From Sternotherus odoratus (lineage: Eukaryota > Chordata > Testudines > Kinosternidae): 64,000 nt of DNA. Location of the stretch: the NCBI GenBank assembly GCA_032164245.1, contig JAVMKO010000021.1, positions 10,112,285 to 10,176,284 on the forward strand, in the 5' to 3' direction. Within the stretch, counting starts at the first letter, position 1; every line of letters begins with the position of its first letter. The notes under the pieces were generated by a model. The model searched no databases and was not told the DNA's origin. It saw only the letters and a program-made list of their open reading frames with translations. Shown one piece after another: positions 55,530 to 64,000 of this stretch. The position numbers and the translations under genes were made by a program.

Positions 55530-56180
55530 CCAAAGGATAGAACTGTATCTGGGGAGATGTAAAACCTGGAGCCCCGATCACCTGAGGCCCTGGAAGCTGG
55601 CCTGGCAATTTCTGTCGGAGTTGGGGCATTAATTTGCCCCGGTCAGTTTCTAGCCAAGGTGATTCTATTCTGTCTCCGAATCCTCTCTGAGATTTGTACC
55701 GCCGATTGGTATCCGTTACTTCCTGTCCTAAACTCTTCTATACTTGTATACTTTTATACTGAGCTGCTGTAGTGTCCCACCCCAGAGGTGGGTGCACTTC
55801 AGCACGAGACGAAGTGGTACCCGGTGTAGATAGGCCCTGATTGTGCCTGGGCACTGCATGAGGGAGTGAGGGGGGAGGTGCCTTTCAACCCCCCCGTGCA
55901 GGGAGCATTGATGGCAATGCTGTTGCCGTGAGTTGGGCTCTCCGTCCTAAAGAGAGTGGAAAGGGTCGTGGGGGTCTCTGGTTGGCTTGACGCCATCACA
56001 AGTCAATGTCTTAAGGATGCGATAGTGCCCAAGTGAAGGGGGGCGTACGTTACCGGCTGCTCTTTGAGAGGAGAATTTCCAGATGTTGAAGCAGCTGTGG
56101 AGCAGAGACGTGTGAGAGATCCAGGAACAGCAGGGGCAGGAGATGCTACCAGACTAGTCAGGGGAGCATTACGTGAAGCC
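55530..56180. other. Noncoding, nothing recognised
   Basis: No gene or confident repeat is seen. Confidence 0.4.
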
Positions 56181-56181
56181 G

Positions 56182-56239
56182 CAGATGAATTGGGAGTCTG
56201 GTGTTCTCAGCAGATGAATTGGGAGTCTGGTGTTCTCAG
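56182..56239. repeat. Perfect 29-bp tandem duplication
   Basis: The 29-mer starting cagatgaattgggagtctgg occurs at 56182-56210 and again, identically, at 56211-56239. Confidence 0.95.
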
Positions 56240-56735
56240 CAGGCTGGGGACTGTGAGGTTGGGGAGAGCGATGGGGAAGGAAGAGGGAAGCAATGGGGAT
56301 GCTTTAAACGTGGTGAGAGGATTGGAGAGGAGCCTCCGGAGTGGAGGAGAAGGCGGATTATTTGCTTTGTTAAGACGATTTTATGGATGTAATTTGCTTT
56401 TGTCGCTTTTCCTGGATCAAGGGTATTTATTTCACACACGATACATCAAACATTCATTGAAATCCTGATCTCCGTGTCTGCTCGGCAAATGGAGAGCCAG
56501 AACGGAACTTCAGAAATCCCCGGCGCGGATTTTGGGGGCGCTCATGCTACTCCTGTGCCCAGCCACTCAGCCTGTTCTCTGCTTTGCGATATGGGGGGGG
56601 GCATGCATGGGTGGGGTGCACTGAGCCATTCCTCTCCAGGTTCACGGGCCCCACTTCCTTCACCTCTCTCCACGAGAGGCTGTGTGTCCTAGCAGGTAGA
56701 TGGGATGTCAAAGGGGGCATTGGGGCAAAACTGCT
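56240..56735. other. Noncoding, nothing recognised
   Basis: No gene or confident repeat is seen. Confidence 0.4.
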
Positions 56736-56739
56736 TGCC

Positions 56740-56950
56740 TGGTGATCCTGGGCATTAGCATCATGTATTTCTACAGCACCTTTCATTGCAGTGCTGTGTA
56801 AGAATGCCTTACCACAGCAATCCGTTAAACCTCACAAGGCTCCTGGCTAGGGAAGTAGGATTGCTGTTTAAAGATGGGAAAATGGAGAGAGACAGAGAGG
56901 AAGTGAATTGCTCCAGATGGCACTGCTAGTACACGTCAGGGACAGTAACA
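56740..56950 (-). repeat. MIR/CORE-type SINE, antisense
   Basis: 'tacagcacctttcattgcagtgctgtg', 'ggctagggaagtaggattgctgtttaaagatgggaaaatggagagagac' and 'gtgaattgctccagatgg' mark an antisense copy, partly truncated. Confidence 0.55.
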
Positions 56951-56954
56951 ACAC

Positions 56955-57125
56955 CCAGCTCGCGGTGCTTTACAAAGGTCAGGATCATTGTCTCCATTTT
57001 ACAGATGGGGAAACTGAGGCACGGAGGGTGAAGGGCCTTTTTAGAGGTCACCCAGACGAGTCGGGACAAGAACTCACATCTCCTGAATCCCAGTCTAGTG
57101 CGATATCTACTAGATTGCAGCCTGA
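56955..57125 (-). repeat. MIR/CORE-type SINE, antisense
   Basis: 'ctccattttacagatggggaaactgaggcacgg', 'gaactcacatctcctgaatcccagtctagtgcgatatctactag' form a clear antisense copy. Confidence 0.8.
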
Positions 57126-57149
57126 CAGTGCAGCTTAGAGGCATTTTTT

Positions 57150-58010
57150 TTAAAAACCACGGACAGCCCCCCAAAAGGAGGAAAGCAAAGGGAACAGTGG
57201 CTTCTAAAAAGGGTAGGCAGTGTGATCCTGGTAATTATTGTTCTGTGAGTCCACCTTCTGCTAAAATAATGCACCATTCACTAAAAGGGAAGAAAATTGC
57301 CAAAGATCTGGAGGATAATGGACCCACCACGGGGCAAGAAAGAATAAACCTTGTGACAGCAGGCTGCTTGTTAGGCAGCGTGGTCTAGGGGACGGGGCAC
57401 TGAACTGGGAGCCACGATATGTGGATTCAGTTCCTGGTTCTTCACTGACCTGCTGTTAGAGCTGGGGGCAAATCACTCCCCCTTCATCTGTCTTCTTTAC
57501 TTGGATTATGAGAGGCTTTGGAGCAGAGACTTTCCCTCACTATGTGTCTGTACCGCACCTGGCACAACGGGGCCCCCGAGGTGCTATTAGAACACTGGCA
57601 ATAACGGGGAAACGAGGCTCTACCCTCCCAAATATTGATGTCGGAAAATAGCTTTAACCCTTGTGAATAATCCCGCTTGACTGCAACAAGATTTCCTGTG
57701 GGTTTAAAATGACTTCAGTGCGGACGTGTGTGAGTGGATGGAGGGCTGATGCTAGATGTAACCTATTTGGATTTTACTCAAGCATTTGAGGCTGTGGCTC
57801 ATGAAAGCTTAGACAGAAATGGCATTCAAATTGCTTTGGCGAAGAGTCTGATGGATTAAAAATTGGCTGCAAGACTGTAAACAAAGGGGAGCACTAAACG
57901 GCGAGCAGGTTGTAGGGAGGGGACGAGTGGGGGCAGCCCAGGGATCGGGAGGGGTTGGTCGTCTTTGGCCTTTTTGATGAATTACCTGGACAGGAGGGAG
58001 GGCGCAGCAG
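57150..58010 (+). mobile_element. Decayed CR1 LINE reverse-transcriptase region, split by a SINE
   Basis: The left part (57210-57350) contains DPGNY, the start of the CR1 DPGNYRPVSLTS-type block. The right part from 57755 reads DVTYLDFTQAFEAVAHES, the RT motif with the first catalytic Asp (usual form YLDFSKAFDTV). Near 57935-57955 AAQGSG corresponds to the PQGSVLGP block. Stops and frameshifts occur in between. The order of motifs is right for a CR1 ORF2 on the plus strand, and a sense SINE sits between the two parts at 57370-57610. The stretch 58010-58240 may continue the element, but I could not align it with confidence. Confidence 0.75.
57370..57610 (+). repeat. MIR/CORE-type SINE, sense, within the CR1 relic
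   Basis: 'ggcagcgtggtctaggggacggggcactgaactgggagcc', 'ttcagttcctggttcttcactgacctgctg' and 'actatgtgtctgtaccgcacctggcacaacggggccccc' form a full-length sense copy. Confidence 0.85.
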
Positions 58011-58555
58011 GTCTGCGGTGTTCGCCTCGGAGTCTAAGTGCAGAGGACTTGCAAAGGACCGGGGAAAAGTGAGCGAAAGGGAGAGGGACAGGTGGAAAAT
58101 ACCAACGGGAGATTAAATCTGGGAAAAATCACTGACCAAAACGAAAATCACAGATCTTCACTGGGAGGGGGGTTGCGGGGGGGCCGGTGTGCTGAGAGAC
58201 ATCACACGGGGAAGGGATAGTGAATTAGACAGGTGCTTTAATGTGGAAGGAGAGCCCCCCGCCTCCCCCCAAATCCCCAGCTTTGACTCCATTACAGCTG
58301 GGAGGAATTTGCAGCTATCATGGCGGTTGGTCTTGCCTGTGAGTGCCGTGGGCTCAGGAACGACCCCCGCCTGCACACAAATCAGGGGGTTAATACACAT
58401 GCCTAGGAATTGCCGGGGAGGGGGTTCGGGGGGAGGGGGGGGCTCCCACCTGAGCCAGGGCCAGTGACCGGGCCACTCTCTCTTTCCGGGGTTACTTGAA
58501 GCCTCATAGGCCGTGGTAGGAGTGTTCAGGTTTCTAGTGCAGAACCACGCTGGCT
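58011..58555. other. Noncoding, possible CR1 remnant at left
   Basis: 58010-58240 might be further CR1 sequence. 58250-58555 has G- and C-rich runs and no recognised feature. Confidence 0.35.
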
Positions 58556-58559
58556 GGTG

Positions 58560-58870
58560 AGAGGGAATAAATGAAATGTAATTAGTACGGGCGATAGGGA
58601 AGAAAGAGGCAATGACGCCGGCGGACACGCAATTACGCCCTTTATTTCCACTTGAAATTGCCAAGCTGGGTGTTAATGCAGGGGGTTGGCTTTTTTTTTT
58701 TTGCTGACATTTCTAAACACCTCCTGCTTATTTACATGTTTTCAAATGAACTGTAATCGCGCGCGGAGTAATTGCTGCTTCTCCGGCGCCCTATCAGGTG
58801 GAGTACAAACAATAACACCTTAATTACTTCCTAGGCAGGGAAACTTGTTAGCGGTCCCTGTAATCAGGGG
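58560..58870. promoter_or_regulatory. AT-rich block, candidate conserved noncoding element
   Basis: 'aaatgaaatgtaattagtacggg', 'cacgcaattacgccctttatttcc', 'gcggagtaattgctgc' and 'caccttaattacttcc' give closely spaced TAATTR cores over about 300 bases, with an 11-base T run at about 58692. Composition-based. Confidence 0.4.
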
Positions 58871-59415
58871 CTGCAGCTTCTCGTTTGATCTCATACGGGG
58901 ACTGAATCGGCGCTGAGCCCTCGAAGGGGCTTGTTCGACTCTCGGTGGTTCCTTGAGTCGAGAAGGGGCTGGGGGAAAGGGGGGGGCTGTGCTCCACACG
59001 AAGGGTCAGGCTGTGGCCTATATGGGGAACTGAGAACTCCCCCACACTCCCCCCTGTTTATCTTCTCCCAAGAGCAGAGGGGTGAGGAGCTCGCCAGTTA
59101 CTCATCAGGTCACCCATGCTGAGCAAACATGGGTTGTGTCAGCACCGGGGTGGGAGACCTCTAAGAGTCAGTGACTTGCTCTGGGGTAGATCTCCTGGCC
59201 ACGGTGCTAGCAGAAGTGTGTTGCAGGGAAGGGTGGGGACCCCCATCCCTCGGAGTATGACGTTGTGTGGGGCACGTGTGCTCTCAGGAACGATTGACCG
59301 CTCTTTGTGAACGTCCCCCCCTGTGTGGATGGGTGTTAGTCCAGTATCCTTGTCAAATTCTTACTCCATGGTGCCATTCTGTCTGGTGACAGCGACGCTG
59401 GCGGAGATGCAATTG
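58871..59415. other. Noncoding, nothing recognised
   Basis: No gene is seen. Sequence near 59410 ('gcaattgcaccctttatttt') repeats a word found at 58631, possibly by chance. Confidence 0.35.
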
Positions 59416-59419
59416 CACC

Positions 59420-59690
59420 CTTTATTTTGTATTTGTGTAGCCCTAGGAGTCTGTCGCGCACCCGGATCCCAGTGTGCCAGGGGATGTACAAACACAGAAC
59501 AAAAGACGACCCCTGACACTGCGAACTTACTATTGATTGTTATTTACTAAGAATCATATTTACAATGACACTGCCTGATGTCTGGCCGAGATCGGGGGCC
59601 CATCGTACTGGGCGCTGTACAGAACAGGGGACCATTTCTGATCTTGCCGTCTTCATAGACCAGCTAGACACAGGTTTGGGGGACCAAAGC
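59420..59690 (-). repeat. Two adjacent antisense SINE tails
   Basis: Two stretches, 59435-59530 ('gtagccctaggagtctg...ggggatgtacaaacacagaac') and 59545-59690 ('ccgagatcgggggcccatcgtactgggcgctgtacagaac'), are both antisense tails of the same SINE type in tandem. Confidence 0.6.
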
Positions 59691-60590
59691 ATGGCCACAA
59701 TGTCATGTTAGTGCCACGGTTTTACATTGCTTCTGGGTTAGATTCTGGTGGCCTCTGCAGTGGGAGAGAGAGGCAGGCCCCATTAGCGTCTCCAAAACCC
59801 CAGTTCTTATACGCAGCACCTTCAGTCTCTGATGTGCGGCATCATGCCAGCCTTGCTGACCAAACGGTGCGTCCCCGCGTCTCTCCCCAGAGCCGAGTGG
59901 TGGAAGCGGGGCTGAGGGGTGGGCGGGGGTACAAGACAGGCGTGTCTCCCCTGCCCAAGAAAAGGAGGAGGAATAGGGTGGGCGTGAAGAGGCAGCGGCA
60001 CCAGCTGGCTGAGCAAATGGCCCCAACGCTTTTGTGAAAACACCACTTCTCCGTCTTCAGGGGTTTTTGAAAACAGCCGTAAATTAGCGTCTCTGTGAGG
60101 AAAACAACATCTGTTTGCCCTCCTCACAAGTGCAGCTTGTAGAAGAACCGCCCCTCCGTGCCATGCGCCCAGAACAGGCGCTGGTTTATGCATTTCCCTG
60201 GGGAGAGGGCAGGGGTGAGACTTCTCAGGCTTCGTTCTTTAGGGACCCAGGCCTGGAAGGGACTTTCTGGGACATAGTCCTGCCCGCTGCTATGCGATCA
60301 TTAACTGATCAGCCCATGTCTTGTCTCCAGGGCAGCCCCTCCTCGCCTCCCACTCCCTCGTGGGTACGTCGTTGGCTGAGGTCCCACCAGTGGTTGTGGG
60401 TGACAGGGAGCGGTTGGGGCTTCTTCATTCGCTGGGCCTCGTTAGCGGTTGTTTTGAAAAATACAAAAGAAATCCCCAAAGCAATTGTGGTTTTATTACT
60501 TGTAAAATGTGGGAGATAAAATCTAAATACCATGGGGGGGGGGGAGGGGGAAGGCGACTTTACTGAGGGGATAAAAATTTACGAGGCTCC
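59691..60590. other. Noncoding, nothing recognised
   Basis: A G run with one A lies at about 60533-60550. No gene or confident repeat is seen. Confidence 0.4.
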
Positions 60591-60599
60591 ACCTCTCTC

Positions 60600-60760
60600 A
60601 AAATCCGATGCAAGTCGCCACCGCAAAGGCTGAGAGATTTGTGTGCCTCCCTCGGATGCTAATTATTACCCAGCTCTCCCGGCCGTGCCCCTCCCGCCCC
60701 GCCGAGCTGTCGGTTGAGCCAAATTAACTGCGGGGGGAAAAAAGGTTTTCAGACAAGCGG
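60600..60760. promoter_or_regulatory. Possible conserved noncoding element
   Basis: 'ggatgctaattattacccagc' and 'gagccaaattaactgc' are homeodomain-like cores in GC-rich DNA. Weak inference. Confidence 0.25.
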
Positions 60761-60829
60761 AAAAGGTCACAATGGAGCCACCTCTCCTCCAAGAGCCCAG
60801 CAAAGGCCGGGAGAGGGAGGATGATATGG

Positions 60830-60915
60830 GACTCGGGAGAGCTGGGTTTGATTTCTGGCTCTGTCACACAATCCCTGGTAAGCCACTTTCTCCCTTAGTT
60901 TCCCATGCGACAAAT
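60830..60915 (+). repeat. SINE fragment, sense
   Basis: 'ctcgggagagctgggtttgatttctggctctgtcacacaatccctgg' followed by 'cagtttccc'-like text is a sense MIR/CORE remnant. Confidence 0.55.
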
Positions 60916-61029
60916 CCACCCAGGGCCATCACTGCATGGAGTTCACATCACTCTAAAATCCTTGCTGGAAAGGTAACCCGAGTGTGCAAATATTCTGTGG
61001 TCCCCCGAGCGTTCAAGGAGAAGTTGGTT

Positions 61030-62150
61030 TGAGGGCGTGGGAGGAATGTCTGACAGTTCTAATTGAATTTAGTGGAAGTGTTTCTTTGCAATGTAGGGAT
61101 GGTTAATTGCACTGTTATATTTGCTGTTGATACTTAGATTGGAAGGTTAATTGTTGAATGAATACTTGGATCCATGATTAGATGGACATATTTTGCAAAC
61201 TGGAAGAAAAGTGAGATATAACTATGCAAATCATACAGGTGTGCAAACGACAGCTGCAATATCTATATTGTAGACAGATCTACTGTAACATTTGAACTGT
61301 AGCTCACATGACACACGTGCTTATACCTTAGCATATAAGAAAATAACAAAGTCCCCCAACAGACAACTGTGAATGGCTGATGAGCATAAAATAAATGACT
61401 GTGAATTAGATCAAAACATCGCTGGGTCTTTGTGTTTCTTTGCTGCAATTCACCATAAGGCCCAATGAGCAGAAAAATAAGAGGCTAAATTTTTTGTTAA
61501 CCCTTCAAATGCTGCATCCATACAACAGTGCTGCAAAGCCGGATGTTGGGAGGAGCGGGGGAACATCTGGCCAGTGTCTGGCAGCGCTAGGCGTTTATCT
61601 TTGGGTTAATTGAGCTGTGGCTTCCCCATGTCCTGTCTTCAGCACCTCACCTGGAGAAGCGGCAGATGATACTTAGAAAGGCATCAAACACGGTTGCTTT
61701 GCTTGTCCCATTAGGGTACTTGCAGAGAAGATGCATGCTGTGCTAACATCACTGAAATTTCATGTTAGTCAGGCCAGCAGCCGTGAACATTAATAAAGGT
61801 GCATGTTTAACTAAATACCTTTTCCCCCACTCCTCTCCGAAGGAATTGGGTGCAATTAACCACTGCTCTTTAAATGCAAGCCCGGAATTTTGGAATAAAA
61901 TATGAAAAGCCCAAAGTTCCTTTCTAATATTAACTGTAATGAGATAAACTTAATTGAACATTTTACGATGTCATCCTCATTTCCCTTTTTAATTAGGTCC
62001 TTCCTCCATAACAACATGAAAGCAGATGACTGTGAACCGCCATGAGCCGTTCATTACGGCAGGCGCTGAGAACTAAAATTAGCACCAAGTTATTAAGGCG
62101 CCAAAGTGGCGCTTCATCAGAGCTTTTAGGAGCCCATTAGAGTCTTGAGA
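61030..62150. promoter_or_regulatory. Long AT-rich region, best candidate for conserved regulatory DNA
   Basis: The longest AT-rich stretch of the window (about 1.1 kb), free of recognised repeats. 61840-62110 is densest in TAAT/ATTA cores ('gcaattaacc', 'tctaatattaactgtaatgag', 'aaacttaattgaac', 'tttttaattagg', 'ctaaaattagc'). It includes the small inverted repeat 'ggcgccaaagtggcgc' at about 62098-62113. No open frame of note. Conservation could not be tested here. Confidence 0.45.
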
Positions 62151-62685
62151 GGCAAGGTCAGGAACAGAGCCCGGAGCGTCGGGCCCTAGGGAGGTCTTCT
62201 CTCCGGAGTCCCAGCTAGCGTTGGCAAGGCACTGTGGGAATCCTGGCATACCCCCGGCACTTATGGGAGGGAGGGAACTCTGCTAGAATCCATGCTGGCA
62301 TAGCTTGGGCACCGCTGGGAGGGGATTTGGTCTGCTTAAGTCCTAGCTACAAAGGAGTGAAGAGTTCTGCAAGAGTCGGCTGTACCCTGCTAGTGCCCGG
62401 CAAGGCGTGGGTCAAGGGGTCCGAGCTAGACCCACCCAGGTAGAGAACAGCCGGGGCGAGGTTGGGCCCAGTGCATGCTGAGATGAGACTTGGGGGGGGG
62501 GGGGGGAGGGTGCTGTGTGGATGAGTGAAGCTTGGTTCTGTACCTCGCTCCCCGGTCTCATGGCTCTGCTCTAAGATCAGCAGGAGCTGGGTCAAACCCA
62601 GAGCAGAGACTAAGATCAGCAGGAGTGGGCATTAACCTTCCCGCCCTGGCTCGGCAGGGTTAGGAGGCAGGGATCTCATTGCGCG
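62151..62685. other. Noncoding, nothing recognised
   Basis: A poly-G run of 13 bases lies at about 62492-62505. No gene is seen. Confidence 0.4.
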
Positions 62686-62689
62686 CCGA

Positions 62690-62960
62690 GGCCTGAACCG
62701 AACCCTGGCTGCGGTGGTAATTGAGTTTAAGGCCCCTCGCTGCCTAATTTCTCTCCCTTCCCATTCTCTGCAGCCTCGGAACTGGGAATTAATCTCGTTT
62801 AGCTACGTAAACAACCTAATAAAATAAATAAATAAAAAAAGGGAAGAAAGATGAGCTAAGGCTTTGATTTAACGACCTTGTCATTAGGGATTCATTAGAT
62901 ATTCATGGCGATAGGCCTGACGGTGGCGGAGGTGTTTAATATGCAGGCAGGCCGGCCCTA
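62690..62960. promoter_or_regulatory. AT-rich block, candidate conserved noncoding element
   Basis: 'ggtggtaattgagtttaagg', 'gggaattaatctcgtttagc' and 'cattagggattcattagatattcatgg' are clustered cores. An A-rich (AAATA)n tract lies at about 62818-62840. Composition-based inference. Confidence 0.35.
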
Positions 62961-63202
62961 CAGGTCCCATGGGTATACGGGTGTGCCACTGCCCAAGATG
63001 GAGCAGGGAGGGGGAGCTGATGTGTGTGTTGCCTCCCCCCCTCCCCCCCAGCTCTAGGGCATCACCCCAGTGGGGCTCAGTGAAGTGACCCACAGGAGTG
63101 TGCCAAGAGGGTAACATTGTTCCTGGCAAAGACGGCAACTTCCCTTAGATTCCAGGGAGAATTGAAGCTGGAGAGTAAATTCTTTGAGGGAGGCTAGAGT
63201 CA

Positions 63203-63305
63203 CAGAATCCTAGAAGACCAGGGTTGGAAGGGGCCTCAGGAGATCATCTAGTCCAACCCCCTGCTCAAAGCAGGACCAAAACCAACTAAAGCCAGCTAGA
63301 GATTG
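63203..63305 (-). mobile_element. CR1 LINE 3' end fragment
   Basis: 'agaatcctagaagaccagggttggaaggggcctcaggagatcatctagtccaacccc' is a near-consensus antisense CR1 3' terminus. It stops near 63305. Confidence 0.9.
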
Positions 63306-63389
63306 CCACAGTTCCTCTTTTCCGGGGGGCTTAGCGAAGAGGAGCCAGCCAGCATGCAGGCGGAGGGCCGGGGGGGGGGACCCAGGGCA

Positions 63390-63653
63390 TAAGAATGGCC
63401 GTACTGGGTCAGACCAAAGGTCCATCCAGCCCAGTATCCTGTCTACTGACAGTGGCCAATGCCAGGTGCTCCAGAGTGAGTGAACCTAACAGGTAATGAT
63501 CAAGTGATCTCTCTCCTGACATCCATCACTCCTCTCTGACAAACAGAGGCTGGGGACACCATTTCTTACCCATCCCGGCTAAGAGCCATTCATGGACTTA
63601 ACCACCATGAATTTATCCAGTTCTCTTTTAAACCCGTTATAGTCCTAGCCTTC
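63390..63653 (-). mobile_element. CR1 LINE 3' end, second subfamily, cut by an LTR
   Basis: 'agaatggccgtactgggtcagaccaaaggtccatccagcccagtatcctg' through 'tttatccagttctcttttaaaccc' is another well-known antisense CR1 3' end. It breaks off at 63653, where an LTR of the TGTGACGGAGT family begins. Confidence 0.9.
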
Positions 63654-64000
63654 TGTGACGGAGTAGGAATGCTCTGGACACTTCCACTGCTTGCATCCGA
63701 CGAAGTGGGTATTAGCCCACGAAAGCTTATGCTTCAAAACTTTATAGTTAGTCTTTAAGGTGCCACAGGGCTCTGTTACCTCTGCTATTCCAGACTAACA
63801 TGGCTACCTCTCTGATTCTTGTGTGAAGGTGGCCATACCTGAAGCTGTAACTTGACCCCAGGGGCAAGAGAGAGGTCGCCTGACCTGGCCTAGCTGGGGA
63901 AAGACAAAGGAATGCAGGGGAGGGGGGGATGAGGAAGTGGGAGTCTGGATCTGGCAGGGAAGAGGCAGGGACCTGAGAGGCAGGGAGCTCCAGGCAAGCT
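63654..64000 (+). mobile_element. LTR copy E, plus orientation, interrupted and cut by window end
   Basis: It begins TGTGACGGAGTAGGAAT, the reverse complement of the right end of copies B-D. After an inserted repeat it resumes at about 63826 with 'ccatacctgaagctgtaacttgacccc', matching the reverse of copy C around 29330-29370. It is therefore opposite in orientation to copies B-D. The window ends inside it. Confidence 0.85.
63690..63825 (+). mobile_element. Interspersed repeat (turtle 'cccacgaaagctta' type) inside LTR copy E
   Basis: It contains 'gacgaagtgggtattagcccacgaaagcttatgc', 'gttagtctttaaggtgccacaggg' and the end 'actaacatggctacctctctgattctt', the 3' portion of a very abundant turtle repeat. 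Its class (SINE-like or Penelope-related 3' end) is not settled by this fragment. It interrupts the LTR and is therefore the youngest layer of the stack. Confidence 0.85.

Overview
The window looks like nuclear DNA of a sauropsid, most likely a turtle. The evidence is repeat content I recognise: CR1 LINE 3' ends on the minus strand, many MIR/CORE-type SINE copies, hAT-type nonautonomous elements beginning CAGtGGTTCTCAA, solo LTRs ending in TGTCACgG...CACA, and the interspersed repeat containing 'cccacgaaagctta' that is very common in turtle assemblies. Overall composition is GC-rich, with many poly-G/poly-C runs, and there is no prokaryotic gene organisation. These identifications come from memory of the families; no search was run.

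I find no intact protein-coding gene. The only host-gene relic is a frameshifted PRY-SPRY (B30.2) exon of the TRIM/butyrophilin type at 7722-8207 on the minus strand. The only other protein-like sequence is a decayed CR1 reverse-transcriptase fragment around 57150-58010. All long open frames lie in GC-rich, repeat or low-complexity DNA, lack family motifs and overlap on both strands, so I treat them as chance.

Layout. 0-10 kb: a GC-expanded hAT element (501-1475), a CR1 split by a second hAT with a perfect 8-bp target duplication (4147-4458), a second CR1 fragment, the B30.2 pseudogene and two foldback-type elements. 10-20 kb: an inverted homeodomain-like site, a solo LTR with a 5-bp duplication (12235-12706), a rearranged LTR piece, LTR copy B, and a paired-homeodomain type palindrome at 16176. 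20-35 kb: a 33-bp minisatellite, CTCF-like motifs, a third hAT, LTR copy C, a foldback element, and an AT-richer insert with a 39-T tract. 35-50 kb: LTR copy D with a 12-bp flanking repeat, minisatellites, SINEs and CpG-rich blocks. 50-64 kb: a hairpin of two ZNF143/THAP11-like sites, two tandem CTCF-like motifs, the CR1 RT relic, an AT-rich stretch that may hold conserved noncoding elements (61.0-62.2 kb), and a nested stack of CR1, LTR and SINE-like repeats at the right edge.

Taken together, this reads as intronic or intergenic DNA. Several AT-rich islands dense in TAAT/ATTA cores would fit regulatory DNA of a developmental gene, but that is inference from composition only. No novel multi-gene system is visible.
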